The notes under the pieces: generated by a model
Seen by the model: only the letters and a program-made list of their open reading frames with translations
Databases searched by the model: none
What the model was told of the DNA's origin: nothing
DNA from: Streptomyces avicenniae
GTDB taxonomy: Bacteria; Actinomycetota; Actinomycetes; Streptomycetales; Streptomycetaceae
Direction of reading: 5' to 3'
Assembly: GCF_000719135.1 (NCBI RefSeq)
Contig: NZ_JOEK01000009.1
Coordinates: 124,001 to 188,000, forward strand
DNA length: 64,000 nucleotides
Made by a program: the position numbers and the translations under genes
Shown here: in pieces, positions 51,531 to 60,349 of the stretch
Layout: each line of letters opens with the position of its first letter
Position numbering within the stretch: position 1 is the stretch's first letter

Positions 51531-53084
51531 TCAGCGCTCCTGTGCGAGGTCCGCGCCGTCGGCCTGCCGGGGTGCGGGCCGCTGCCCGGCGCCGCCGTCC
51601 GCGTCCAGGATCTTGTCGATGTCCTGCATGTCCGGCATGGTCAGCGCGGCCCGGCCACGGGTGGCGAGCAGGTGGACGAAGTAGACGGCGCCGACGGCGA
51701 AGAGGATCAGGACGTACAGCCAGGGGTTGCGGAAGGACGAGTCGCGGAAGATCAGCAGCTCGTAGGCCAGCCAGACCGAGGCGACGACGATGACCGGGAT
51801 CTCCCAGCGGCCGAGGGTGAAGCCGCGGCTGGGCGGGAGGGAGCGGCGCTTGGCGATGTACATCACGACGGTGCCCGCGTAGATGAGGGCGGGCAGCAGC
51901 GTGGCCGCCGAGAAGAGGTCGAACAGGGCGTCGGTGGAGCCGGAGAAGGCCAGCAGGACGAGCTGGGCGACGACCAGCATGAACACCGAGGAGTTGACGG
52001 GGGTGCCGCGGCGCGGGTGGACGCGGCGCAGGGCCTGCCAGGCCGGGAACCGCTGGTCGCGGGACATCGCCCACACCAGGCGGGTGCCGCTGAGGGTGAT
52101 GACCAGGCCGCAGGAGAAGATCGAGATCACGACCAGGACGAGCATCAGCTTGCCGAGGAACGAGCCGAGGACGTCCGTGATGATCGCGGCGACCGGGGTG
52201 TCGGAGGCGGCCAGCGCCGTGGTGTCGTCGGCGAGCGCGGTGATGGCGACGAGGAAGAGGAAGCCGAGGACGCCGAGGGAGATCACGGCCTGCGCCATGG
52301 CCTTGGGGATGACGCGGGCGGGCTCCTTGGTCTCCTCCGCCAGGTTGGCGGCGGACTCGAAGCCGACGATCGTGAAGGCGCCGAGGAGGAACGCGAGGGC
52401 GAACGGCCCGGCGTGCCCGGCGCTGCCGAGGGCGAAGTAGCCGTCGGGGTCGGCGGGCGCGGCCTCGAAGAGGGTGCCGAAGTCGATCTTGCCGGTGGCG
52501 GCGCCGACGACGAACAGCAGGACGGTCAGGGAGACCATGCCGATGAGCTGGACGGTGACGGCCACGTTGTTGACGCGGTGGGTGGCACGGGTCGAGGCGG
52601 CCACGAGTATGGCCTGGAGGAGGATGACGATCGCGGTGATGAACCAGGCGTTCTGCGTCGTCCCCTGGTAGCGGAACAGCTCGGGCAGGATCGTGGACGC
52701 GATGGTGTAGTCCACGGCGACGACCACGACGCCGAGGAACGCGAACGAGATCCAGCCCATGATCCAGCCCCACACGGGGCCGACGATCCGCGAGACCCAC
52801 TGGTACGCGTAGCCGCTGATCGGGATGCGGGCGGCGAGCGCGCCGAAGATGAGGGCGACGGCGAGCTGCCCGACGACGGCGATGGGCCAGGCCCAGATGC
52901 CGCGCGGGCCCGAGGTGTTGAGGACCGATCCGTAGGCGGTGAACAGGCCGGTGGCGATGGAGACGAAGCCGAAGGCGATGGAGAACGAGGCGTACCAGCC
53001 CAGTTCGCGTGGCATCTCCTGCTGGTATCCGGCGGCGCCGGTCGGTGCCGTCGAGCCCGGCGTTCCGGGTTCCGCGTGAGCCAT
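51531..53084 (-). CDS. APC family amino acid/amine permease
   Basis: A 517-residue permease with 12 hydrophobic segments: TM1 GWYASFSIAFGFVSIATGLF (unwound-helix Gly motif), PISGYAYQWVSRIVGPVWGW and FTIVGFESAANLAEETKEPARV, the classical APC consensus in TM6 and the following loop. The family carries amino acids, polyamines, choline or GABA. Its place as first structural gene of an FGGY-kinase operon is odd, because kinases of that family act on polyols. It lies 68 bp downstream of the DeoR regulator gene on the same strand. Confidence 0.88.
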   Translation of the reverse strand: MAHAEPGTPGSTAPTGAAGYQQEMPRELGWYASFSIAFGFVSIATGLFTAYGSVLNTSGPRGIWAWPIAVVGQLAVALIFGALAARIPISGYAYQWVSRIVGPVWGWIMGWISFAFLGVVVVAVDYTIASTILPELFRYQGTTQNAWFITAIVILLQAILVAASTRATHRVNNVAVTVQLIGMVSLTVLLFVVGAATGKIDFGTLFEAAPADPDGYFALGSAGHAGPFALAFLLGAFTIVGFESAANLAEETKEPARVIPKAMAQAVISLGVLGFLFLVAITALADDTTALAASDTPVAAIITDVLGSFLGKLMLVLVVISIFSCGLVITLSGTRLVWAMSRDQRFPAWQALRRVHPRRGTPVNSSVFMLVVAQLVLLAFSGSTDALFDLFSAATLLPALIYAGTVVMYIAKRRSLPPSRGFTLGRWEIPVIVVASVWLAYELLIFRDSSFRNPWLYVLILFAVGAVYFVHLLATRGRAALTMPDMQDIDKILDADGGAGQRPAPRQADGADLAQER

Positions 53085-53152
53085 GGGTCGTGCTGCCTTT
53101 CGTGTGCGGGCGGCCCGTGGGGACGGGCCGCCTCGGGGGAACGCGGGGCCGG

Positions 53153-53926
53153 TCAGGCGGTGAGGACGGAGCCGCCCGCGCGGTCGATGGCCGCGGTCAG
53201 CTCGGGGTCGCACGCCTGGTCGGTGATGACGCCGGTGCAGCCGCCGAGGTCGCAGATGCGGTGGGGCGCGATCCGCCCGTGCTTGCGGGAGTCGGCGAGG
53301 ACGAACGTGCGGGCGGCGTGCGCGAGTATCACCCGTTTCGTGGCGATCTCGTCGTAGTAGAAGTCCGTCACCCCGGCGTCGGCCGCTATGCCGCCCGAGC
53401 CGACGAAGGCGAGGTCGGCGTGGAAGTCGCCGAAGAACCCGGCCGTCGTGGCGCCCGAGCAGACGAGGTCGCCCGCGCGGATGCGTCCGCCGGGGACGAA
53501 GACCTCGACGTCCTGGCGTCCGGCCAGCTCGCCCGCGACGAGCAGGGAGGGCGTGGCGACCTTGCCGCGGAAGTCGGCGGGCAGGGCCCGCGCCACCTCG
53601 ACGGCGGTGGTGCCGACGTCGATCACCAGGGTCATGCCGGAGGTGACCAGCGCGGCGGCTGCCCGGCCGATGGCGACCTTCGCCTCGCGCTGGGCGAGGG
53701 AGCGCTCGGCGTACGGGGCCTCCTCGCCGGTCAGCTCCCGGGCGAGCGCCAGGGCGGCGGCGCCGCCGTGCACGCGGTTGAGCTGGCCGCGCCGCTCCAG
53801 CTGGGCCAGGTCGCGGCGGACGGTCTCGGCGGAGACGCCGAGCCCGGCGGCCAACTCCTCGGTGCTGAGGGTCCCGGCCTGGTTCACGGCCGCGGTGATA
53901 CGGCGGTGGCGTTCCGCTGGCAGCAT
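53153..53926 (-). CDS. DeoR/GlpR family transcriptional repressor
   Basis: A 257-residue DeoR regulator: winged HTH at residues 5-57 (RHRRITAAVNQAGTLSTEELAAGLGVSAETVRRDLAQLE) and a DeoRC sensor domain from about 75 (SLAQREAKVAIGRAAAALV, TLVIDVGTTAVEVARAL, VFVPGGRIRAGDLVCSG, KRVILAHAARTFVLADSRKHG) that binds a phosphosugar. ATG 53926 has GAGGAC upstream. As first gene of the permease-kinase-flavoprotein operon it most likely represses itself and the operon until the kinase product accumulates. The 53927-54118 gap contains its promoter. Confidence 0.9.
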   Translation of the reverse strand: MLPAERHRRITAAVNQAGTLSTEELAAGLGVSAETVRRDLAQLERRGQLNRVHGGAAALALARELTGEEAPYAERSLAQREAKVAIGRAAAALVTSGMTLVIDVGTTAVEVARALPADFRGKVATPSLLVAGELAGRQDVEVFVPGGRIRAGDLVCSGATTAGFFGDFHADLAFVGSGGIAADAGVTDFYYDEIATKRVILAHAARTFVLADSRKHGRIAPHRICDLGGCTGVITDQACDPELTAAIDRAGGSVLTA

Positions 53927-54118
53927 GCCGTCCTCGCTGACTGCAATCGTGGAAAGATGACTGAACTTAACCGGAAGTGTGGACCGCTGCCCGAAACACG
54001 TCAAGGGTCGATCCGTCGGCGAGCGGAAGAGTCACGGGAGAGACACGCTGGGTGAGCACTGCAGGGCACACGACGACGGCGGCGGGCCGGGAGAGTACCT
54101 ATCGCCCCGCGCCGCGGG

Positions 54119-55204
54119 TCACCAGACGAGGACCGGCTTGACGACGGCGCCCGACCGGTGGTCGGCGACCGCGCGGTTGATCTCCTCGAACGGGTAGGCC
54201 GTCACCAGTTCCTCCACCGGGAAGCGCCCGCCCGCACGGAGCGCGAGGAGCCGGGGGATGAACCGCTCCGGCACCGCGTCGCCCTCGACGCAGCCGCGCA
54301 CCGTCTTGCCGCCGACCATGATGTCCCGCAGGTCCACGGTCAGTTCGGCGTCGCCGAGGCCGACGACGACGAGCGTCCCGGTCGGCGCCAGGGCCTTCGC
54401 GGCGGCGGCCACGACGGACGGCACCCCGGTCGTGTCCAGGGCGTGCGTCGGCCCGCCGCCGGTGGCGTCCCTGACCGCGGCCACCAGGTCGGCGCCCGCC
54501 GGGTCCACGACCGCGCCCGCGCCGAGCCGCGCGGCCAGGGCGCGGCGCTCCGGGTGCACGTCCACCGCGACGGTCCCGCGCACCCCGGCGGCGTCGGCCG
54601 CGAGCAGCGCCGCGAGGCCGACCGCGCCGACCCCGTAGACCACCAGGCGGGAGGCGGGCCCGGGGCGCAGCACGTTGAGCACGGCGCCCGCGCCCGTCTG
54701 GAAGCCGCAGCCCAGCGGCGCCACCCGCGTCAGGTCGGTGTCGCGGCCGACGACGACGGCGTTGTCGGCGCTGGCCAGCGCGTGGGTCGCGAAGCTGGAC
54801 TGGCCGAAGAACGACCCGGCCACCGGGACGCCGTCCTGCCACATCGTCGCCGAACCGTCCGCGCGGCGGCCCGAGTTGTTCAGCTGCGCGGTGCGCTCGC
54901 AGTAGGCGGTGCGCCCCTGGCGGCACAGCCCGCACGCGCGGCAGCTCCGGTAGCTGAGGACCACCCTGTCCCCCACGCGCACGCCCCGCACCGCGCCGCC
55001 GACCCGCTCCACGACTCCGGCGCCCTCATGGCCGAGGACGGCGGGTCCCACCGGGGCCGCCGCCTTCATCACCAGGTCGGTGTGGCAGAGCCCGGCGGCC
55101 GTGATCCGCACCAGGATCTCGTCGGGGCGCGGGTCGTCGAGGTCGAGGGCCTGAAGGACGAACGGCGCCCGGGGGGCGCGCGCGACCGCGGCGGTGATCC
55201 GCAT
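54119..55204 (-). CDS. Zinc-dependent NAD(P) alcohol dehydrogenase (aryl-alcohol type)
   Basis: A 361-residue medium-chain dehydrogenase: catalytic zinc site GLCHTDLVMK and GHEGAGVVERVG, structural zinc cysteines in YRSCRACGLCRQGRTAYC, GCGFQTGAGAVLNVL and cofactor loop VYGVGAVGLAALLA. These segments resemble benzyl-alcohol and geraniol dehydrogenases. It sits 34 nt downstream of a GXWXG/DUF4334 gene on the same strand, probably in one operon; that neighbour may bind a hydrophobic ligand. The true alcohol is unknown. Confidence 0.9.
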   Translation of the reverse strand: MRITAAVARAPRAPFVLQALDLDDPRPDEILVRITAAGLCHTDLVMKAAAPVGPAVLGHEGAGVVERVGGAVRGVRVGDRVVLSYRSCRACGLCRQGRTAYCERTAQLNNSGRRADGSATMWQDGVPVAGSFFGQSSFATHALASADNAVVVGRDTDLTRVAPLGCGFQTGAGAVLNVLRPGPASRLVVYGVGAVGLAALLAADAAGVRGTVAVDVHPERRALAARLGAGAVVDPAGADLVAAVRDATGGGPTHALDTTGVPSVVAAAAKALAPTGTLVVVGLGDAELTVDLRDIMVGGKTVRGCVEGDAVPERFIPRLLALRAGGRFPVEELVTAYPFEEINRAVADHRSGAVVKPVLVW

Positions 55205-55237
55205 GGCCAGTTCCTCCGCTGCGGGGGTGGGGGCGGG

Positions 55238-55711
55238 TCAGGCTCTCTCCAGGAGGAAGTAGAAGTGCCGCCCGTTGTGGAGGACGAGTTCGGCGTCGCC
55301 GTTCATGATCCCCATGAGGGTGACGTCGTCCACCCGTTTGAAGTGGTCGAGGACGGCCCGCCCGTCGTAGACCATGGCGGCCGTCACCTCGCCCCGGAAC
55401 TCGACGTTCCACAGGCTGGCCTCGCCCCGTCCCAGCTCGACGTTGGAGAACAGTTCGCCGTTCTCGTCGTAACAGATGAGGGGTTTGGCGTCACTGAGAG
55501 AGTTGAACGATTTACCGTACCACCGGCAGCAGCGGAGCGTTCCGTTGAGGGCGTGGCCGGTCGCGAAGCCCTCGCCGCGCCAGCGGCCGAGGATGTCGGC
55601 GGCCGGGACGGGGTCGAGGCCCGACCATATCCGGTCCAGTTCGTCGCTCGACACCCCCTCCCGGAGCGCGCGGAGTTGCTGGAAACGGTTCCTGGCGTCG
55701 AAACGGTTCAT
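55238..55711 (-). CDS. GXWXG / DUF4334 protein
   Basis: A 157-residue protein with an N-terminal GXWXG domain (LDPVPAADILGRWRGEGFATGH, near residues 32-53) and a C-terminal DUF4334 domain (SLWNVEFRGEVTAAMVYDGR, HFKRVDDVTLMGIMNG). AAGGGAC precedes ATG 55711. The family is common beside oxidoreductases and its members are thought to bind small hydrophobic or heme-like ligands, but no reaction is known. It shares a divergent region with the LacI gene and probably forms an operon with the downstream alcohol dehydrogenase. Confidence 0.83.
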   Translation of the reverse strand: MNRFDARNRFQQLRALREGVSSDELDRIWSGLDPVPAADILGRWRGEGFATGHALNGTLRCCRWYGKSFNSLSDAKPLICYDENGELFSNVELGRGEASLWNVEFRGEVTAAMVYDGRAVLDHFKRVDDVTLMGIMNGDAELVLHNGRHFYFLLERA

Positions 55712-55878
55712 CCGTGTCCCTTCCCGGGCGGTGCGGGACCGCCCCCGGGGGATGTCTTCCCGGCCTGAACACCCCGCGCAGCGTCCTTCGCCGGGCTGAC
55801 GGGGCGTCACCCCGGACGCGCGCCGTCAACATTCCGTGGGTGAACCCCTTGACGAGAGGGACATATGGTCGCACCATC

Positions 55879-55911
55879 TGTAAACGATTCCAGTCGCTGA
55901 AAACGTTTACA
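55879..55911. promoter_or_regulatory. Two LacI-type operators
   Basis: TGTAAACGATTCCA (55879-55892) and TGAAAACGTTTACA (55898-55911) both approximate the palindrome TGTAAACGTTTACA with the central CG typical of LacI-family sites. Their centres are 19 bp apart, about two helical turns. They precede the LacI start by 53 bp and stand out as AT-rich. They are likely bound by the adjacent LacI protein. Confidence 0.62.
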
Positions 55912-55963
55912 GCGATCCACGCATGACGGGCGAACCACCCGAACCAGCCGAGGAGAAGTCGGG

Positions 55964-57061
55964 ATGCCGAACAGCGGGCAGCACGGCGGCCAGCCGACCA
56001 TCGTGTCGATAGCCGCCCACGCGGGCGTGTCCATCGCCTCGGTCTCCCGCGTGCTGAACGGCCAGGGCGCCCGCCGCGACACCACCGAGCGGGTGCGCCG
56101 CGCCGCCGCGGAACTCGGCTACGTGCCGAACGCCGTGGCCCGTTCCCTCAAGGGCGGCAGGACGCGGCAGCTCACCTTCGCCATGCCGGACATCGGCAAC
56201 CCCGTCTACGTCGCGATGGTCCGCGCCATCCAGTCCGTGACCAAACAGGCGGGCTACCGGCTGCTGCTGCACTCGACCGAGGCGGTCGCCGAGGACGAAC
56301 TCGCCGTCCTGCGCAGCCTGCGCGACCGCACCAGCGACGGCCTGATCCTCGTCCCGATCCGCATCACCGACGAGCACCTGCGCGCGCTGGAGAACGCGGC
56401 GGGCCCCGTCGTCGTCATCGGCTCGCTGCCGCCGGGCACCCCGGTGGACAGCGTGCGCGCCGACTCGGTGGCGGGCGCGGCGGGCGCCGTGCGCCACCTG
56501 TACCGCACCGGACGGCGCCGCATCGCGTTCGTCAACGGCCCGGCCGACACCGTGCCGGGCGCCAACCGCGCCGAGGGCTACCGCGCCGCCCTCGCCGAGT
56601 GCGGCCTGCCGTACGACGAACGCCTCGTCGCGCACACCGAGTTCGGCATCGCCGAGGGCACGGCCGCGGCCGAGTCGCTGCTCGCCGCGCGCCCCGACGC
56701 GCTGTTCTGCGCCAACGACCAGCTGGCGCTGGGCGCGTCCCACGCGCTGCTCTCGCGCGGCCTGCGCATCCCGGCCGACATCGCCGTCGCCGGGATGGAC
56801 GACAGCAGCCTCGCCCGCGCCGCCTGGCCCCCGCTGACCAGCGTGGACCTCGGCTCGTCCGAACGCGGCCGACGCGCCGCCGAACTGCTCCTCGACCGGC
56901 TCGACGGCGGCGCGCCCCCGCCGCCGGAGCCCCGCACCACGACCGCGCCGCCGCGGCTCGTCGTCCGCGCGTCCACCGCGCCGCCGGACGCCCCACTCCC
57001 ACCGCACGTCCCCCCGTCCCCCGACCCCACCTCCCCGTCACCCACCGATCCCCGAGCATGA
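55964..57061 (+). CDS. LacI family transcriptional regulator
   Basis: A 365-residue regulator: HTH and hinge at residues 12-65 (TIVSIAAHAGVSIASVSRVL, VPNAVARSLKGGRT) and a periplasmic-binding-like ligand domain (LTFAMPDIGNPVYVAMVRAI, DGLILVPIRITDEHL, RIAFVNGPADTVPGANRAEGY-type segment, AGMDDSSLARAAWPPLTSVD). A 45-residue Pro/Thr-rich tail is unusual. It lies 7 nt upstream of the first permease gene, so it is the first gene of the transporter operon and presumably represses itself through the two operators upstream. Confidence 0.93.
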   Translation: MPNSGQHGGQPTIVSIAAHAGVSIASVSRVLNGQGARRDTTERVRRAAAELGYVPNAVARSLKGGRTRQLTFAMPDIGNPVYVAMVRAIQSVTKQAGYRLLLHSTEAVAEDELAVLRSLRDRTSDGLILVPIRITDEHLRALENAAGPVVVIGSLPPGTPVDSVRADSVAGAAGAVRHLYRTGRRRIAFVNGPADTVPGANRAEGYRAALAECGLPYDERLVAHTEFGIAEGTAAAESLLAARPDALFCANDQLALGASHALLSRGLRIPADIAVAGMDDSSLARAAWPPLTSVDLGSSERGRRAAELLLDRLDGGAPPPPEPRTTTAPPRLVVRASTAPPDAPLPPHVPPSPDPTSPSPTDPRA

Positions 57062-57068
57062 GGTGCGC

Positions 57069-58043
57069 ATGAGTCTCACCGCCCCCCGGGCCGACGCCGC
57101 CCCGGGCAGCCGCGGCGCCCCGCCCCCGAGAACCCCGGCCCAGCGCAGACGCGCCCTGGGCCTGGACCGAGGAGCATGGTTCCTGCTCCTCCCCGCGCTC
57201 ATACCGATCCTGATCCTGAGCGTCGTGCCGCTGCTGTACGGCATATCCCTCGCCTTCACCGACTCCCAGTCAGGGCGCACCGAGTCCACCCAGTTCGTGG
57301 GCCTCGCGAACTTCGCCGACCTGCGGTTCGACAGCCTGTTCTGGGACTCCTTCCGCATCGGCCTCGTCTGGGCCGTCTGCGTCACGACCCTCCAGATCGT
57401 CCTGGGCCTCGGCCTCGCGCTGCTGCTCGACCAGCGCCTGCGCTTCCGCTGGCTGGCCAGGACCCTCGCGCTCGTGCCGTGGGCGATGCCCGAGGTCGTG
57501 GTCGGCATCATGTGGCGCCTCGTCTACCACCAGGACGCGGGCGTGCTCAACAAGACGCTGGGCGACCTCGGCCTGCTGGGCCTGTTCGGCAACGGCGACA
57601 ACGTGGACTGGCTCACCGACCTGGCGCTCGCGCTGCCCGCCGTCATCGTCGTCGGCGTCTGGGCGGGCATGCCGCAGACCACCGTCGTCCTGCTCGCCGG
57701 GCTCCAGAACGTGCCGCACGAGCTGCGGGAGGCCGCCGCGATCGACGGCGCCGGGATCTGGCGGCGCTTCACCAGCGTCACCTGGCCCGCGCTGCGCCCG
57801 GTCGTGCTCGCCATCACCGCGCTCAACTTCATCTGGAACTTCAACTCCTTCGGCCTGGTGTACGTACTCACCCAGGGCGGCCCCGCCGGGGAGACGCGGC
57901 TGCCGAGCCTCTTCGTCTACGAGGAGGCGTTCACCTACGGCCAGTTCGGCTACGCGGCGGCCATGGGCCTCGTCCTGGTCGGCGTCATGGCGGTGCTGCT
58001 CACCGTCTTCCTGCGCAACCGTCTCAAGGAGGAGACCCCGTGA
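57069..58043 (+). CDS. Sugar ABC transporter permease (MalF-type)
   Basis: A 324-residue permease with six TM segments. The cytoplasmic EAA loop reads LREAAAIDGAGIWRRFTSVTWPALRP, which docks the ATPase. A basic N-terminal extension (residues 1-34) precedes TM1. GAGG lies 5 nt before ATG 57069. Its stop overlaps the GTG of the second permease. It belongs to the CUT1 group, which imports oligosaccharides, glycerol phosphates and related polar compounds. Confidence 0.93.
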   Translation: MSLTAPRADAAPGSRGAPPPRTPAQRRRALGLDRGAWFLLLPALIPILILSVVPLLYGISLAFTDSQSGRTESTQFVGLANFADLRFDSLFWDSFRIGLVWAVCVTTLQIVLGLGLALLLDQRLRFRWLARTLALVPWAMPEVVVGIMWRLVYHQDAGVLNKTLGDLGLLGLFGNGDNVDWLTDLALALPAVIVVGVWAGMPQTTVVLLAGLQNVPHELREAAAIDGAGIWRRFTSVTWPALRPVVLAITALNFIWNFNSFGLVYVLTQGGPAGETRLPSLFVYEEAFTYGQFGYAAAMGLVLVGVMAVLLTVFLRNRLKEETP

Positions 58044-58915
58044 GCGCCGTCACTCCCGCCACGCGGCGGCCGAGAGGCCGTACGCTCCGGGCCGCCGCGG
58101 GCCGCACCGGACAGTACGCGGCCCTGCTGTGCTACCTCGCCTTCCTCGCCTTCCCCCTCCTGTGGCTGATCTCGACGTCGTTCAAGTCGCCGCAGGAGCT
58201 GGGCTCGATCGACCCGACGTGGATCCCGCGCGAGCCGTCGTTCGACAACTACCGGGCGGCCTTCGACGCCCAGCCGCTGCTGCGCTCGGCGCTGAACAGC
58301 CTGCTGGTCGCGGGCAGTGCGGCGCTGATCGCCGTCGCCATCGCCGTCCCGGCCGCGTACGTCATGGTCCGCAACCGCTCGCGCGTCACCCGGGCGGGCA
58401 CGGGCTGGGTGCTGATCAGCCAGATGTTCCCGTTCGTGCTGATCATCATCCCGCTGTTCCTGGTGCTGCGGAACCTGCACCTCATCGACTCGCTGCCCGG
58501 CCTCGTCATGGTCTACGTCGTGTGGAACCTGCCGTTCTCGCTGTGGATGCTGCGCGGGTTCGTCAAGGCCGTGCCGCTCTCCCTGGAGGAGGCCGCCGCC
58601 GTGGACGGCGCCAGCCGCCTGCGCACGCTGGGCTCCGTCGTCCTGCCGCTGCTGGTGCCGGGCGTGGTGGCGACGCTGATGTTCTCGTTCGTCACGGCCT
58701 GGAACGAGTTCTTCTTCGCCCTGGTCCTGCTCAAGTCACCGGAGAACCAGACGATGTCCGTGATCCTGACCCACTTCATCGGTGCCGAGGGCGCCGCGGA
58801 CCTCGGGCCGCTGGCCGCCGCCGCCGTCCTCGCCACGCTGCCGAGCCTCCTGCTGTTCTCGCTGCTCCAGCGGCGGCTGGCGGGCGGCATGATCGCCGGG
58901 GCGGTGAAGGGCTGA
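58040..58915 (+). CDS. Sugar ABC transporter permease (MalG-type)
   Basis: A 291-residue CUT1 permease with six TM segments and the EAA loop SLEEAAAVDGASRLRTLGSV. GTG 58040 overlaps the previous stop and is preceded by AAGGAGGAG. Its last base is shared with the start of the binding-protein gene (TGATG). No ATP-binding protein gene is in the operon, as is normal in Streptomyces, where the shared ATPase MsiK serves many CUT1 importers. Confidence 0.93.
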   Translation: MSAVTPATRRPRGRTLRAAAGRTGQYAALLCYLAFLAFPLLWLISTSFKSPQELGSIDPTWIPREPSFDNYRAAFDAQPLLRSALNSLLVAGSAALIAVAIAVPAAYVMVRNRSRVTRAGTGWVLISQMFPFVLIIIPLFLVLRNLHLIDSLPGLVMVYVVWNLPFSLWMLRGFVKAVPLSLEEAAAVDGASRLRTLGSVVLPLLVPGVVATLMFSFVTAWNEFFFALVLLKSPENQTMSVILTHFIGAEGAADLGPLAAAAVLATLPSLLLFSLLQRRLAGGMIAGAVKG

Positions 58916-60246
58916 TGCGCGCCACGAGGAACCGGCTGCGGTCACGCGCCGCGGCCTGCGCCGCCGTCCTGTCCCTCGTCACGCTGGCCGCCTGCGGCTC
59001 GGGCGACGGCGGCGGGGACGGCACCGTCACCCTCGACTACCTGAGCCTCGCCTGGCAGCAGGAGTCCGTCGAGGCCAACCAGGCGCTGGTGGACGAGTGG
59101 AACGCCGCCAACCCGGACGTGCAGGTGCGCTACGTCCAGGGCTCCTGGGACAACGTCCACGACCAGCTCCTCACCTCCTTCATGGGCGGCGAGGCGCCGG
59201 ACATCATCCACAACGACGCCTCCGACCTCACCGACTTCGCCTACGGCGGCTACCTCGCCGACCTCACGGACCTGCTCCCCGACGCGCTGCGCGCCGACAT
59301 CCCCGAGGAGTCGTGGGGGACGACGACGTTCGACGGCGGGATCTACGGCGTCCCGTTCCTCCAGGAGCCGCGCGTCCTGATCGCCAACACGCAGCTGCTT
59401 GAGGCGTCGGGCGTCCGCGTGCCGACCGCCGAGGACCCCTGGACCTGGGACGAGTTCGAGGACGTCACGCGCACCCTCACCCAGGACGGCGACGGGGACG
59501 GCCGCACCGACACGTACGGCGTCGCCTGGTCGATGCGCGAGCCCGTCAGCCAGTCGGTCAACCTCTCGCTGTCCACCGGCGGCCGGATCTTCCACAGCGA
59601 CGACGACGGGAAGAACGAGATCCGCTTCGGCGCCGACGACTCCGCCGTCGCCGAGCTGATCAACCGGCAGGTGAACGAGGAGGGCACCGCGCCCAGCAGC
59701 AGCCTCGGCATGTCGGGCTCCGACACGCTGCCCGGGTTCTTCGCGGGCCGCTACGCGATGCTGCCGCTGAACTTCTCGTTCCGCCAGCAGGTCTCGCAGC
59801 AGGCACCCGACGGCTTCGACTGGACCGTCCTGCCGATGCCGTCCGGCGGCGGCCCCGAGGGGCTCGTGCAGGGCGTCGCGCCGCAGACGCTGTCGGTCGC
59901 GGAGGACAGCGACCACCAGCAGGCAGCCGCCGACTTCATCGCCTTCCTCACCCAGGCCGACCACGCCGTCGAACTGGCGCAGGGCGACTGGATGCTGCCG
60001 ACGAGCCGCACGGCCCTGACCGACCCGTCGCTCACCACGGACGAGCTGGGCTGGAGCACCGGGGTCGCCGTCGCGCAGTACCTGCGGCCCTCGCCCGTCC
60101 TCGGGGTGCGGGGCTACCCGGAGTGGAAGGACAAGATCGCCACCCCCGCGTTCCAGCGCTACTACGACGGCGGCTCGGGGCTCGGCGACCTGCGCGAACA
60201 GCTCACCGACGACGGCAATCGCATCCTCGACCGGTATCAGCGCTGA
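58915..60246 (+). CDS. Extracellular solute-binding lipoprotein
   Basis: A 443-residue CUT1 binding protein. The signal peptide ends in lipobox LAAC (C27), so it is anchored in the membrane. The mature part has the family pattern: VTLDYLSLAWQQESVEANQ, NAANPDVQVRYVQGSWDNVH, DIIHNDASDLTDFAYGGYLADLT and SAWSMREP-like and PLNFSFRQQV ligand-site strands. An EF-hand-like DGDGDGRTDTYG (near residues 196-207) may bind calcium. It is followed by a hairpin and the ADP-ribosylglycohydrolase genes, which suggest the ligand. Confidence 0.93.
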   Translation: MRATRNRLRSRAAACAAVLSLVTLAACGSGDGGGDGTVTLDYLSLAWQQESVEANQALVDEWNAANPDVQVRYVQGSWDNVHDQLLTSFMGGEAPDIIHNDASDLTDFAYGGYLADLTDLLPDALRADIPEESWGTTTFDGGIYGVPFLQEPRVLIANTQLLEASGVRVPTAEDPWTWDEFEDVTRTLTQDGDGDGRTDTYGVAWSMREPVSQSVNLSLSTGGRIFHSDDDGKNEIRFGADDSAVAELINRQVNEEGTAPSSSLGMSGSDTLPGFFAGRYAMLPLNFSFRQQVSQQAPDGFDWTVLPMPSGGGPEGLVQGVAPQTLSVAEDSDHQQAAADFIAFLTQADHAVELAQGDWMLPTSRTALTDPSLTTDELGWSTGVAVAQYLRPSPVLGVRGYPEWKDKIATPAFQRYYDGGSGLGDLREQLTDDGNRILDRYQR

Positions 60247-60278
60247 TGATGACAGCACGGCGCAGACCATGACGAAAC

Positions 60279-60306
60279 GGCCGGTGCCCGCCCGCGGGCA
60301 CCGGCC
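60279..60306 (+). terminator. Hairpin between transporter and hydrolase genes
   Basis: GGCCGGTGCCCG (60279-60290) and CGGGCACCGGCC (60295-60306) form a perfect 12-bp stem with a 4-nt loop, without a T-tract. Placed after the binding-protein gene, it may stabilise the upstream message and let only part of transcription pass to the hydrolases. Confidence 0.65.
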
Positions 60307-60349
60307 ACGACCCGCACCCGCATCACCGAGCAGTGAGCACGGAAGGCAC

